Assembly (NCBI GenBank): GCA_036417435.1
Contig: CM070913.1
Location: 21,792,680 to 21,856,679 of the forward strand
From: Inia geoffrensis
Taxonomy: Eukaryota > Chordata > Mammalia > Artiodactyla > Iniidae
Length of the DNA: 64,000 bases
Reading direction: 5' to 3'
The notes below the pieces were generated by a model that saw only the letters and a program-made list of their open reading frames with translations, had not been told where the DNA came from and made no database searches. Below are positions 46,211-57,789 of this stretch, in pieces (positions within the stretch are counted from its first letter, which is position 1; each line of letters opens with the position of its first letter). Position numbers and translations under genes: made by a program.

Positions 46211-48270
46211 ATTTTTTTCCCTGAGATTTCAGTAATATATAGAAGGATCTAAAAATCTACCTAATTTCTAATCCATTGGGAATATTTAGAAACTAACTGA
46301 AAATCAAAGACAGTTTGCCTTTAGGTCATTGGACTCACAGGTTAATGATTTATTAAAACTTATTCTGTATTTTTCATCTTTAAGAACATTTTCCAAAATG
46401 TGTTCCTTGAATCAACATTTATACAAGATGATGTGGCCTCAGAACAACACTGCATGATCAGAGAAGTTTGCAAAATACTGTATATTCTTGTAAAGAGTCA
46501 GGATGCTCTGTAAGCATACCAAAGTCACCGAAGAAGAATGCCAAATGGGTGGATCATGGAATCTTTTTAAAATCTGAGACCTATTAATACCATGGAAACA
46601 CTCTGACAAATCCTTTAGGAAAAAAAATTTTTTTTTAATGTATAGATTGGTTTGGTAAATAAGAGTTTCTTTTTATTTTCCTTAAGACAATTTCTTCAAG
46701 CTCCAAGAAATGATCCAAGAAGAGAAATTTCCTATTCCAGGATTTAATTTGAAAACTGATATTCCACAATCTCTATCTTTAAGATTTTATTTTAGCACAA
46801 GGCCTGCATATAACATGTACTTTATAAATATTGATACATAAACTTTGGTCTTCTTCTAACTTACTTTCTCTTCTAAATACTTTTTTTCCATTCATGCCTC
46901 ATATAAAGTTGCTCTGTGCTCTTGACAATTCGAATTTCCTTCTTTTCAGTCTTTTCCAGCTTTTTATCTCTTTCTTAAGGTAGACAGATCAGAATGGCTC
47001 TTGAAATATTTCAATTGTGGGTGGACTACATATAAGATAAGATTGCTATTTTGCTTCTGATGATGACGAGCACCTTGTAGACCTTCTTGGCGTAAACTCA
47101 GGAGGCAAGAGGATTTCCACGCTGGACTCGAGTCTGTAACTTATAGTCACCTCGTACTTCTGTTTTATGGAAATACTGTGTTAAAAATGAGGCATATTGA
47201 GATACCAATATGCTATGATTTAAGAATACTCTGTAACATTTCTTTATGGGGAATTTTTGCTACATACTGCATGTGACAGTAATTTTTTTTTTAATCAAAG
47301 CCAATATTTTAGTGACACGTTGTTCAGTACAGCAACCTAAAGTGTTTCTTTTTTATGGACAAAAATATTAAGTAAATTAAAGTTATACAAATGCATAAGC
47401 AGAAGTTATACAGAGGGAAGGCTTCAAAAATAGCACAATGACATGTGACAGTAATTTGAAGCAAACATTTTTTTAAAACTTCGATTTTACTGATCTGCCT
47501 TCCCAGAAGCCAACTCCTTCCCCCCTGCCTTTTGCCCTTTCCTCGTGCCTATTTAAAATTCTACCGACTTTCCCAAACTTTCTCAAATTATTCCTCCTTT
47601 CATAGCTTCTACTGTTATTCCAGCATTCCTTATCATGTTTAATTAGACATTCACACAAGAGAATCCTCAATGAAAGAAAAAAAAAAAAAAGGTTTCACAT
47701 CATATAAGTTTTGAAATTGATACGTATTATGTCTTTCTTTTTTAAGATTCCCAGGGCACATTGGCATAAAATGGCTCTGAGAAGTCTTGTAGAAAAAGAA
47801 ATCTGGTGAACAAGGATTAGTCTAGTGTTTTCAAAGGATTTGATCACTGTATACTTTCAGAAGGAGAACGGTTGGAAAGACTCATGTTAATAAGCTTATG
47901 GTCCCCTAATGCACAGGACAGTGCCTGGCACTCAATAAACACATATGGAGTTATAAGTATTTCTGTTCAGTGATGACATGGTACAATTGAAGCAGGAAGC
48001 GGAGGACCTGAATTATGCTTTCAGTATGCTAAGTGGCAAATAATAGAAACCAACTTTGTCAAATTTGAGCAGAAGAGAAATTTTTTTAAGAATAGTTACT
48101 AGCTTCCAGTAATTCTAGGATAAAGATTTAGAGACGATACGGCCAGGAACACTCTAGAATGACGAAGATGCTCTCTAAAGCTGTGATTGAGTAGATTTTT
48201 AAAATTTAAGGTTTATTGTTATTGTTATCTTTTAGCTTTTTTGTTTGTTTTGGTTTTTTGTTTTGGTTTG
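46211..48270. other. Single-copy DNA; short L2-like tail at 47905-47965
   Basis: 'cacaggacagtgcctggcac' followed by 'tcaataaacacatatggag' resembles an L2 or MIR end. No gene recognised in the remaining 2 kb. Confidence 0.4.
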
Positions 48271-48274
48271 TTTT

Positions 48275-48485
48275 AATGGTGGCAGTATGGTGTTGTGGCA
48301 GAACCTCAGCACAAGCCCTGTGAACCTGGGCTTGAATCCCAATTCTTTCTAAGCCTCTTGACTCAGGAAAGTCAGCCATCTTATCTAGGTTGAGCAAAAT
48401 AATGATCAGAAAACTTTGGAGGGCTCTTATGAGGTTGAAATAAGGAAATACATTAAGCTCTTGGTACACAGTAGGTGACACATAA
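48275..48485 (+). mobile_element. MIR SINE
   Basis: 'ggcagtatggtgttgtggca', 'gtgaacctgggcttgaatcc', 'taagcctcttgactcaggaa', 'gaggttgaaataaggaaata' follow MIR, though diverged. Confidence 0.7.
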
Positions 48486-48930
48486 ATGTAGCTATATTAC
48501 ATTCTAAACAGGAATGTGCTTCTAATTCAGAACACAAGCCTTTAATCACTTGGGGGCACTGAAGGGCCAAGGAAGAGGGGGCAGGTTAAAAAGGCCTGAG
48601 CTTTCCCTGGGAATCGGCACTTGTCACTCCAAGGCACTTGTCACTGTGAACCAATTTGTCACCTTGGTTCCCAGACAGTGCCTTGGAGGCAGAGGTCTCC
48701 CTTATACCCAGACCCCAGGGACTCTTTGACCATTTCCTTCCTTCTAAAGAGCTGGCTGAATGTTTGGACTAAAACACTTTGACTTCAAATTTTTTTTAAT
48801 GATTTATTGATTCTAATTAAATTTTTTTAATGTATAGCAGAAACTAGTTAACTTTAATTTAGGACTGACATTTACATCCTGCCTAGGAAGTGGGAATCCA
48901 AGGTGGACAATTCATTTTCATTTGGCTGAA
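48486..48930. other. Single-copy DNA, no feature seen
   Basis: A near-exact doubling 'ggcacttgtcact' occurs at 48616 and 48634. Confidence 0.4.
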
Positions 48931-49430
48931 AAGCATCATTTAAATGTCATAAAACTGCATATTTAACATGTGCAGTAATTACGGGACTTTAATTTAATAA
49001 TAAATCTCTCTGTCTTTATCTATTTACACACTTTCCTCTGTCCTGGTCTGGCACTTTCCTTAGTGAATCAACTATCACTAATTGCTTCTTTTTGAAGTGT
49101 AAATATGTTTTAATTCTTCTTACAGGCCAAGTAGCACGTTTACTATTTAATTGGTAATTACCTTCTCCATGAATTACTTCCTTTTGGGGGCTCCTCTCAG
49201 GGGAGCAAAGAATTCTGTTTACACTGCCACCGTGGAAATCAATCTCCCTCTCATTCTGAGGGAGGCGGCTTCACGTTGTCCCCGGCGAGCGAGCAGGGGC
49301 TCCATTTGGTTTTGTGTTTCAGCTCAGGGGACACCTTCCTCTGAGAGCCACGCTCATCCCAGCTCTCAATGGGGACAGTACAGTATCTCATGGGAATACA
49401 CTGGGGATGAAGATTGAAAGACTACGGAAA
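48930..49430. promoter_or_regulatory. Candidate conserved non-coding element with GC-rich right half
   Basis: The left half is AT-rich with TAAT words. The right half (49195-49370) is GC-rich with a cluster of CpGs ('gaggcggcttcacgttgtc', 'ggcgagcgagc') unlike any repeat in the window. A plus-strand frame of 88 residues (49151-49417) has no recognisable domain. Could be an enhancer, a small CpG island or an unannotated first exon; none can be decided here. Confidence 0.25.
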
Positions 49431-49839
49431 TACTTTGAGATTTTAATTTGCCTTACACTGCAGTATATACGTTTAATATTTTAAAAATCTTTCATTGAAT
49501 TATGGTTGAATTACATGTAAGGGTTCAGGTAGTGGAGGTCTGTCCTAAGGAAAACTAGGCAAAGTGCTGCTTTCCATAACCCACTGCCAAGAAGCTTCGG
49601 TGAGGTTAATGGAGACATGGGAAGGAATAAGGGGCCTGAATGCCCTTTGGAGAGTGAAGGTTAAAATTACACGTCCTGGATAGAGCACGAGATGATCATT
49701 TACACTAAAAACAAATCAATAAAATATCAAGGCAGTTCATAAGCATGATTTTCGATATTCTGGAATACACAATACAGGAGGAGCAATATAATTTAGCCTA
49801 ATGTGAACATTACTCTTTAGCCTATTAATTTAAATTCTT

Positions 49840-50870
49840 TTTTTTTTTTTTTTTACTTAGATAATGCACACATATGACACAAAATTCAAGAGAAGCAGAC
49901 AAATGTTCTGTGATAAATTAATCTCTGGCTGAAATCCTTCAGCCACCCAGATCCCCTCACCAGAGCTAACAGCTATTTCCTCTTTTATTCTGGACTCTCC
50001 TGGGGATAATCTTCAACATATATAAAATAGGCATGCACATTCTTTTGTTTTTTACAGATGGTAGCATACTATACACAGTGCCTCATGCCTTATTGTTTTT
50101 CACTTAACAGCATTTCTTAGCTATAGTATTACCTATGGAATAGACTCATTGTTTTTAAGGGCTGCTGAGAATTCCATTGCATGGATTTACCAAAATTTAC
50201 TTAACCTGTGTTAAATGAAACAAGGAGGCCATTAGACTGAGGTGGCTCTAATGACAGTGGTGGCCTAGAGAAGTAAACAAAACTCTAAGCCTGTACATGC
50301 CTCAAGGTTATGAAATTGCTAACTAAGGATGACCGATCGCAAATAGCCAACTAGGCTTTAAAGTATAGCTGATCAATAATTTCCTTACTTCACTTTCCCC
50401 TTTTCTCTCTAAACATCTCTCGCAGAGCTGCTGTGGGTAGAGCACTCCTAACGACTTCCTGCCCCGTGAAAATTGGTTTTTGCTCAAATAAACTCTTAGA
50501 ATTTTTAATATGCATGCCTCAGCTTATCTTTTAACCTGTTCCCCATCGTTGAAATTCACATGGGTTCTAGTCAATTCCTATTACAAAATACTACAGCGAA
50601 TGTTCTTGATTATAAATTATTTTATACCTGTGGAGGTATGTCTGCAGAATAAATATCTGGAGGAGAGATTCTGGATCACAGGGTATATACTTCTAAAATT
50701 TTGATTGATGTTACTATATTGCCCTCCATGAAAGTTGTAGAGATTTATGCTCCCACTAGCAGTTTATATGCTTCTTTCCCCACAAGAGAGCTTAGCTGTT
50801 ATTCCTGTGCCAGTGTCATACTGTTTTAATCATTGTACTTGATCATTGTATCACGGTATTGATAACCGGT
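49840..50870 (-). mobile_element. L1M LINE 3' UTR, antisense, interrupted by an LTR
   Basis: The plus strand reads 'ccctcaccagagctaacagc', 'gtagcatactatacacagtg', 'tgaattccattgcatggatt'-like (50168), then after the insertion 'tacaaaatactacagcgaat', 'gattctggatcacagggta', 'atattgccctccatgaaagt', 'tatgctcccactagcagttt'. This is the order of an old L1 3' UTR read in antisense. Confidence 0.75.
50210..50535 (+). mobile_element. ERV-type solo LTR inside L1M
   Basis: The insertion starts near 'tgaaacaaggaggccattag' and runs through 'caaggttatgaaattgctaa', a pyrimidine-rich promoter region, 'cgacttcctgccccgtgaaa' and the polyadenylation signal in 'ctcaaataaactctta' to 'cagcttatctttt'. The host L1 sequence 'ttaacctgt' is repeated on both sides (50201-50209, 50531-50539), consistent with a target duplication, though longer than usual for an LTR element. 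No internal retroviral genes. Confidence 0.75.
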
Positions 50871-51556
50871 AAACTCAGTCTTCTTTAATTACTCTTTTTT
50901 TCCTCAAAATTTTCTTGCCTACTCTTGCCAATTCATTTTTTCACATAAACTTTAGTTTATCATATTTTGTTCTAAAATAACTCCTGCTTATATAATGATT
51001 GAGATTGAGCTGAATAGATTAATTTATAAAAATCAGCATATTTTTTAAATTGAGTTTTCCTACAAGAAAAAAAATGCTTTTTCTTTTTTTCAATTCTTCT
51101 TTTACGTTTCTTGGTAGCATTTAACAAAATCCAGTAGCCATCCCTCATTAAAACTCTCAGCAAATTAGCAATAGCAGTAAATGTTCTCAACCTAAGTGGT
51201 ACCTACAAAAAAGCCACGGCAAACAACACAGTTAATGTTGAAAGACTGGATGATTTCCCCAAAGACCAGGAGCATGACAAAGGTATCCTCTCTTACCACA
51301 TCTACTCCTCATTATAGTGGAGGCCTAGTCAGCAAAATGAGATAAGAAAAAGAAATAAGAGGAAGCCAAATTGCAAAGGAAGAAGTAAAACTCTATCCAC
51401 AGACGATGTGATCATTCCTGCAGAAATTCCTATGGAATCTATAAGAAAGCTACTAGAAGTAATACATGAGTGTAACAAGGTTACAGACTACAAGATACAC
51501 GTATAAAATCAATTGAGTTTCTATATACAAGCAATGAAAAAACAGAAATAGAAAAT

Positions 51557-51800
51557 TCTGCTTCTCATTGTGGTGGCTTCTCTTGTTGTGGAGCACAGGC
51601 TCTGGATGCGTGGGCTTCAGTAGTTGCGGCACATGGGCTCAGTAGTTGTGGCTCATAGGCTCTAGAGCACAGGCTCAATAGTTGTGGCTCATGGGCTTAG
51701 CTGCTCCACGGCATGTGGGATCTTCCCAGACCAGGGCTCAAACCTGTGTCCCCTGCATTGGCAGGCAGATTCTTAACCACTGTGCCACCAGGGAAGCCCC
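51557..51800 (-). mobile_element. Older CHR-type SINE
   Basis: The reverse complement starts 'ggggcttccctggtggcaca' at 51800 and contains 'tgtgccatgccgtggagcag'-like body. Its 3' tail is eroded near 51560, where A-rich L1 sequence lies. Higher divergence than the neighbouring copy. Confidence 0.9.
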
Positions 51801-51809
51801 TCAAAGCTT

Positions 51810-52010
51810 TTCTTTTTTGTGGTACGCGGGCCTCTCACTGTTGTGGCCTCTCCCATTGCAGAGCACAGGCTCCGGATGTGCAGGTTCAGCGGCCGTGGCT
51901 CACAGGCCCAGCCGCTCCGCGGCATGTGGGATCTTCCCGGACCGGGGCATGAACCCATGTCCCCTGCATCGGCAGGCGGACTCTCAACCACTGCACCACC
52001 AGGGAAGCCC
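51810..52010 (-). mobile_element. Younger CHR-type SINE inserted at the head of the older one
   Basis: The reverse complement starts 'gggcttccctggtggtgcag' at 52010 and ends in the T-run near 51812-51818. The TSD 'tcaaagctt' is at 51801-51809 and 52011-52019. The two SINEs are in tandem in the same orientation, with only the TSD between them. Confidence 0.95.
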
Positions 52011-52789
52011 TCAAAGCTTATTTTTAAAGCTACTGTTTCCAAGAAAGGGTGAAATTGGCATAATTATACACAAGTAGATCAATGGAAGAGAATAGAGAGT
52101 CCAGAAATAAACCTATATATTTGCAGTCAATTAATTTTTGCAAAGGTGCAAATACATTTTAATGGATAAAGAATAGTTTTACAACAAATAGTGCTATAAT
52201 AATTGAATACGTATGTGTATGATATGTAAAATTGAGCTCAAAATGGATCATAGAAATAAATATGAAACGTGAAAATATAAACCTGCTAGAAGAAAATATA
52301 GGAGATATCCTTGTGACTTAAGTATAACTTTCTTAGACACACATGCCCAAAATATAAAAGTTAAAAGCAAAAAGTGATAAATTGAACTTCATCAAAATTA
52401 AGAACACCTGCTCTTTGAATGATACTGTTAAGAGAATGAAAAGACAAGCCACATACCATACCAAGAGAAAATACTTGCAAATCTCATATCTGATAATAGA
52501 CATTTTCCTAGAAGCTATAAAGAACCCTCAATGTTCAGCAATAAGAAAATAAACAAACCAATTAAAAAGTTAAAAGCCAACGTTTTAGGAAGCTAAATTT
52601 AAAAGCTAGAAGAGGTAAACCTGGCTGCGATATAGAATGGAGGCTAAGAAATCAATTATGATGAATCTTTAGGGGTTTTTTTATTTCATCTGTAAACATT
52701 CCAGTATACGTCTTTAAATAATAAGAACTCTTTTAATAAAATATAACCACTATACCATTACCACAGTTTAGGAGCAATTCCATTTGACA

Positions 52790-53040
52790 ATCCAAGCATA
52801 ATAGTTGCAGTATATTATATATCCACTATGTGGCAGAAATTTTAAAGACATTGTTGAACTCACAGCAGCCCTATAAGATAGATACTAAAACGCCTGCTTC
52901 AAAGATAAGGTAACTGAGGCTTAAAGACACTGAATAACATGTTCAAGATCGTACAAGAAACTGCAGGACTTGGATTAAACCCAGATCTGTCTAGCTTTAA
53001 TATCACAGTATCTCCACTGTAGTATTCAGTCTTTTAGTAA
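52790..53040 (-). mobile_element. MIR SINE
   Basis: 'tatccactatgtggcagaaa', 'ggtaactgaggcttaaagac', 'agatcgtacaagaaactgca', 'cccagatctgtctagcttta' read the antisense MIR nearly end to end. Confidence 0.85.
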
Positions 53041-53494
53041 TTGAAGAAATTGTGGAAAGTAAACAAAGAATTTTTAAAAATTCCATATTGTATTAATTAG
53101 GCTATAGACTATGCTCCTATAACTAATTCAAACATGATAGAAAACTTTAAAAGTATAAATAAGATAGATGTTCATTTCTCTGTCATTGAGCAGTAAAGAA
53201 ACAGGTGGTTCAGGACCAGTATAGCACTCTGCCCCATGAAGTCATCCACGAACCTAAACTACTTCTATCTTGCTGCTTTACTCTCTCGATTGATCTCCCC
53301 AACCATAGTAGTAAAGCTAGCTACTTATTACCCCTTCTTGCTCATGGCAAGAGGAAAGCGAGAACACATTGATTCCTTTTAGCAATTTGACCCACAAGTT
53401 TTACAACTCTCTTGTACTCACATCCAATGATTTCAATCTTTCGCAGCACCTAGCTGCAGAGAGGCTGAGATAGGCCTTCGCCAGCTAGGTTCCC
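53041..53494. other. Probably an old repeat, family not assigned
   Basis: 'gatagatgttcatttctctg' followed by 'aggtggttcaggaccagtat' resembles a common mammalian repeat I could not name. No gene. Confidence 0.25.
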
Positions 53495-53511
53495 AAAGAA
53501 TTCTACTTCTA

Positions 53512-53701
53512 GGGCTTCCCTGGTGGCGCAGTGGTTGAGAGTCCGCCTGCCGATGCGGGGGACGTGGGTTCGTGCCCGGGTCAGGGAAGATCCCACATGC
53601 CGCGGAGCGCTGGCCCGTGAGCCATGGCCGCGGAGCCTGTGCTCCATGACGGGAGAGGCCACAGCAGTGAGAGGCCCGCGTACCACAAAAAAAAAAAAAA
53701 A
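53512..53701 (+). mobile_element. CHR-type SINE with perfect 17-bp TSD
   Basis: Starts 'gggcttccctggtggcgcag', ends in poly(A) 53685-53704. The TSD 'aaagaattctacttcta' is perfect at 53495-53511 and 53702-53718. The body has small internal deletions ('gcggagcgctggcccgtg') relative to other copies. CpGs are well kept, a sign of youth. Confidence 0.98.
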
Positions 53702-53718
53702 AAAGAATTCTACTTCTA

Positions 53719-55680
53719 AAATGAAGCAAAGGTCGATGTTGGGGAGCAATTAAATATCAGCTGACTGTTCTTTCTCTGGTCATGTGTTCCTGACACAATA
53801 GAAATGATTTCTACTATGGCATGACATTGGGAAATTTGTGGCTGTCAACTCAATGACCTTGTGAAAACTGGCCAACCCAGGTGGGAGCACCATAGCTCCT
53901 ATACTCTTACTTCTTGTGTTTTGTTTCTCTTGTAGCCCATAGCCAGAAAATAGTGACATTGTGAGCTTGGAACTCTCAAGTAATAGCTACAATTATTTGT
54001 ATACAGCCTGTGTTGTACATACCAGCCATCCAATCTGGGGAAGGCAGTGAGTGTAATAGGATGGTCTTGGCCTCCCATCAAGAGGAAGACACCCAGATTA
54101 AGAGTCAGACTTCAAAACTTTTAACTAATAATTTATTAATGGGTAAAAGAAATCAGACCAGGAGAGGTATGCCATGAAAGCTGAAAAAATGTCTTGCTCT
54201 GAGCTAATCTCAACTGCTGTGGCCACAATAATTCAAAATTATTTATTGGTTATCCTTTTTCCCCATTTGAACTTTGAATTTTGGATAGAATAAAAGACCA
54301 AGGCTAGAGAGAGATCAAAATACATTCAGAGCTACCCTCAAGAGCGATCCACCATTAGAGTTATTCAGAGGTTGTAACAGCTTTCTTGTCTTAAGGCCAA
54401 GGAACTTCACCTGAATGATGACACAATGCTCTCCTTTCAAAACACATTTACTTCCTAAACATCAGGGTAATGTCTGGAACACAGAGGAAGCCCTCAATTC
54501 TGAAAGACAGAACACCCTAAATTTCCTCCTGGGTAGACATAAGACTAATTAAACCACAAGATGGAAGGCCCAACTTACCATACCAAAATAGTTAAATAAT
54601 AGTCTCAAAGATATTTCAGTAATACAATATACATGAGGACAAGATGGCCACACACTAATTTCCTGGTACTAATTTTACAGTGTGGAAGGTATAATTATGG
54701 AGATGACATATTTATTGGGCAATAACTTCGAAAGAGGATCTCTAAAGAGGACTTGGGTTCTAGAAGTGCATGCAGGATTCCTTTGGAGCCAGGGTATGGC
54801 TCAAAACTCAAATGTTGAGAGTCTAGGAGAGATGGAAGAAAGGGACGGGATATGCCATTGAGTATAAGAGGGATGGTTTGAATCTATTCTCAGGGTTTAT
54901 TGATTCCACCTTTGCTTTATGCTCAAATAAAACTTTTCTAAGACATAAGCAACATCTTTTAGAAATGTTAGTTAGGCAGAAAGTTATTATTTCATTCATC
55001 TTCCAGGACAGTTTTTTTATACGACTATATAACATATATGTGACAAGCATGACATTGCATGTGATACTGCTGGCAGAGTAAACACAGAGCTGTGGGATCC
55101 TATTTTCTATCATGGTTCTGAAGGACAGGCTAGTTGTCTCAATTATTTTTCCATGTATTAATAGTATTGCTCTATTTTTATATACGGAGTGAAACATCCT
55201 TCTAGACCAGAGGCTACACACTAGTGATGGACAGGCAGATTCACACAAAGTCATGTTTTGATGGCCAGCATGGTGTTTATCTTTTTAAATTTGAATTGGT
55301 TATTTCAGTGGAAATTTGTCATGCTTTTTGACCACCCACTCCTTTGAATACTCCTCTTGTTTTGTTCTGTTTTCTGCCTTGTAAGTCCTTATTTCTCCAG
55401 GATAGAAGACATATAATCCTTCCCCCAGGCTGCCTTGAAGCAAGAGTATGGGTTCTCCCAATCAGATACACTAGAGTGAGTCATCACTTCAGAAATAAGC
55501 ACTGCAAGCAATCCTGTCCGATTAGGGTGACAACAGTAGTGGCAGATATTCCTGTATGGTAGTTAGCATCGATGGTGTGAGTTTCAGTGTAAATGCCCAC
55601 TTGTAGCTGTAGTAGTGCCTTCGCTAGGCTATAGCCCTGCAGCACATTTTGGGTGCTGTTGTTGGCTGCATAATCTCTAA
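53719..55680. other. Mostly single-copy DNA; possible old ERV-like sequence at 55350-55680
   Basis: No exon recognised. The GC-richer part after 55350 ('caatcctgtccgattagggt' and following) looks like decayed retroviral or LTR sequence, but no motif settles it. The 143-residue minus frame at 54823-55254 shows no domain. Confidence 0.3.
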
Positions 55681-55687
55681 GATTGAT

Positions 55688-56051
55688 TGTCTTAGTCTGT
55701 TTTAGCTGCTATAACAAAATATCACAGACTGGGTGGCTTATGAACAACAGAAATTTATTTCTCACAGCTCTGGAGACTGGAAGTTCAAGATCAGGGGACC
55801 AGCATGGTCAGGATCTGGTAAAAACCCCCTTCTGGGCTATAGACCACCAACTTCTCCCTGTGTCCTCACATGGTAGAAGGGGCAAGGGAGCTCTCCATGG
55901 CCTCTTTTCTAAAGGCAGTATTCTCATCACGAGGACTCTGCCCTCATAACCTAATCACCTCTCAAAGGCCCCGCCTCCTAATAACATCACGTTAAGGGTT
56001 AAGATTTCAACATTTGAATTTTGGAGGGACACAGACATTCAGACCATAGCA
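55688..56051 (-). mobile_element. MST-type MaLR solo LTR, antisense
   Basis: The plus strand reads the reverse complement of MST: 'tgtcttagtctgttttagct', 'gggtggcttatgaacaacag', 'tgtcctcacatggtagaagg', 'aggccccgcctcctaataac', 'ttttggagggacacagacat', ending 'accatagca'. Flanks 'ttgat' and 'gtgat' are a 4-of-5 target duplication. It is in opposite orientation to the MST LTR at 41643. Confidence 0.92.
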
Positions 56052-56301
56052 GTGATTCTCTGGTCTCCTGTAGCCTGAGTGCATGTATATTATTTAATAA
56101 ATTCTTTTGTTTCTTAAACTGGCTAGAGGAATGTCTATTATTTGCAACCGAATGGTCCAACTAATACATTTTCCAATCTTAAAAAATTGAGAGAATTCAC
56201 CAACATATCTGAATTTCTGGTTTATTTTGGAGGAGCAGATCTGGCAACCCTAAATTTATATTCCTATAGGCCAACATTCAGCAGGACTGCTCATACTAGG
56301 C

Positions 56302-57175
56302 TGTGATATTATGATTTATAATAAGAAATATATATTTGGTCTTCCTCCCATTTCTGGCACAGAGCTTTTAAAACCCTTGGAATTTCCTGAGAGATAAGAA
56401 CAATGGGAACATCTTTTGTTATAATATTTGGTCCTCAGTTCTTGAAGCTATAAGGACACAGAAGTGAAACGCTGATTTTTTATTCAAACAAGCTCCTTTC
56501 CACCACAGCTGGGTTTATGTCAATGAGGTGACTTTTGGAAGGCACCTGAGGATGGGGATTGGTTGCCAGGGGGACCAGCCCTGAATAGAGGGTTGAAACG
56601 TTCAGTCCCTCCCCTAGCTTCCAGGGAGGTGAAAGGGGCTGGAGGTTGAATCGATCACCGATGGCCAATGAGTTAGTCAATCACATCTATGTAATGAAGC
56701 CTCCATAAAAACCCAAAAGGAGGGGGTTCAGAGAGCTTCCAGGTTGGGGAACCAGAATGCTTCCATGGTGCCAGGCCCCAAACCACAGGGACAGAAGCTC
56801 CTTTGTTCAGGACCTTGTCCCGTGTATCTCTTCATCTGACTATTGATTCGTACCTTTTAGTATCCTTTGTAATTAACTGGTAAACTAGAGAGTAAACTGG
56901 TTTCCTGAGTCCTGTAAACTGCTCTAGCAAATTAATTAAACACAAGGAGGACGTCATGAGAATCTCTGATTTATAGCCAGTCTAGTAAAAGCACAGGTAA
57001 CAGCCTGGACTTGCGATCGGCATCTGAAGTCAAGGGCCGTCTTGTGGGACTGAGCCCTTAACCTGTGGGATCTGATGCTGTCTCTGGGTAGATGGTGTCA
57101 GAATTGAGCGGAATTGGAGGCCACCCGCCTAGTCATGGAGAATCGCTTGGCGGAGTGAGGTACCCCCCAACCCAC
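56302..57175 (+). mobile_element. Large ERV-type LTR
   Basis: Starts near 'tgtgatattatgatttataa' and contains 'cttcctcccatttctggcac', 'tttatgtcaatgaggtgact', the promoter-like 'gcctccataaaaacccaaaa' (56700), 'gctctagcaaattaattaaa', 'cctggacttgcgatcggcat' and 'gtcagaattgagcggaattg'. I recall this as a long placental LTR family but cannot give its name. The polyadenylation signal region ('gtaattaactgg') is mutated. The right edge is uncertain, near the (CA)n at 57183. No coding interior was found. Confidence 0.7.
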
Positions 57176-57182
57176 ACCTCCA

Positions 57183-57199
57183 CCACACACACACACACG
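57183..57199. repeat. Short (CA)n
   Basis: 'cacacacacacacac' run. Confidence 0.85.
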
Positions 57200-57630
57200 C
57201 TAGAACTGGGAGCAGACGCCTTCTAGGCACATGCCATGTACTTTATACACATTTACTCTAAGTATTTCAATGTTTAATTCCTGTGTTAGTTTCCCATAGG
57301 CCCCACCATCCTCTCTAGACATAACACCTTCTCAGATCACATACTTATAGCACCTGATGCCTTGACCAGTTCAAAATATAGTATTTTTATTCATTTGTTT
57401 TTAATTAATGTACCTATTTATAGCCTTGGTCAATACATCATCTTTAAGACCTGTGACTTGTTCAAGAAAAGATAGTGAAGAAACAAGAAGTCGCCACGCA
57501 GATTGTTCAAGTTTCCCCAGAAACTGAACAGCTTCCTTTGTGTTCCACAGAAGCCACCGGTGAACATATAATTACTCATTCACTGATTCATTCACTCAGA
57601 AAATATATTTGCTATTTAGGCACAGTACTC
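57200..57630. other. Single-copy DNA, no feature seen
   Basis: AT-rich, with 'cattcactgattcattcact' simple words at 57576. No gene. Confidence 0.4.
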
Positions 57631-57640
57631 ATGGTAAAGC

Positions 57641-57780
57641 TTTTTTTTTTTTTTTTTTTCTTTTTTTCTTTCTGTCGTGCCATGCAGCATACAGGGTCTT
57701 AGTTCCCTGACCAGGGATCGAACCCGTGCCCTCTGCAGTGGAAGCGCAGAGCCTTAACCACTGGACTGCCAGGGAGGTCC
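57641..57780 (-). mobile_element. Short CHR/tRNA-derived SINE of older type
   Basis: The reverse complement starts 'ggacctccctggcagtccag' and contains the tRNA-like 'cgggttcgatccctggtcag', ending in a T-run (57641-57667). Flanks 'tggtaaagc' (57632-57640) and 'tggtaaggt' (57781-57789) form an imperfect TSD. It is only about 140 bp long and differs from the 200-bp copies in its 3' half, so it is a distinct subfamily. Confidence 0.9.
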
Positions 57781-57789
57781 TGGTAAGGT

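Larger units (their letters stand above)
51170..52590 (+). mobile_element. L1M LINE ORF2 fragment, interrupted by two SINEs
   Basis: Sense L1: 'aaagaccaggagcatgacaa', 'tctactcctcattatagtgg', 'ctatccacagacgatgtgat', 'atatacaagcaatgaaaaaa' up to 51550. After the SINEs it continues 'tagatcaatggaagagaata', 'aacctgctagaagaaaatat', 'gaagctataaagaaccctca'. The order matches RT-domain to C-terminal ORF2. All frames are broken. Confidence 0.75.

Noticed and set aside
54823..55254. 143-residue minus-strand frame
   Set aside because: No recognisable motif or coding bias; AT-rich single-copy DNA.
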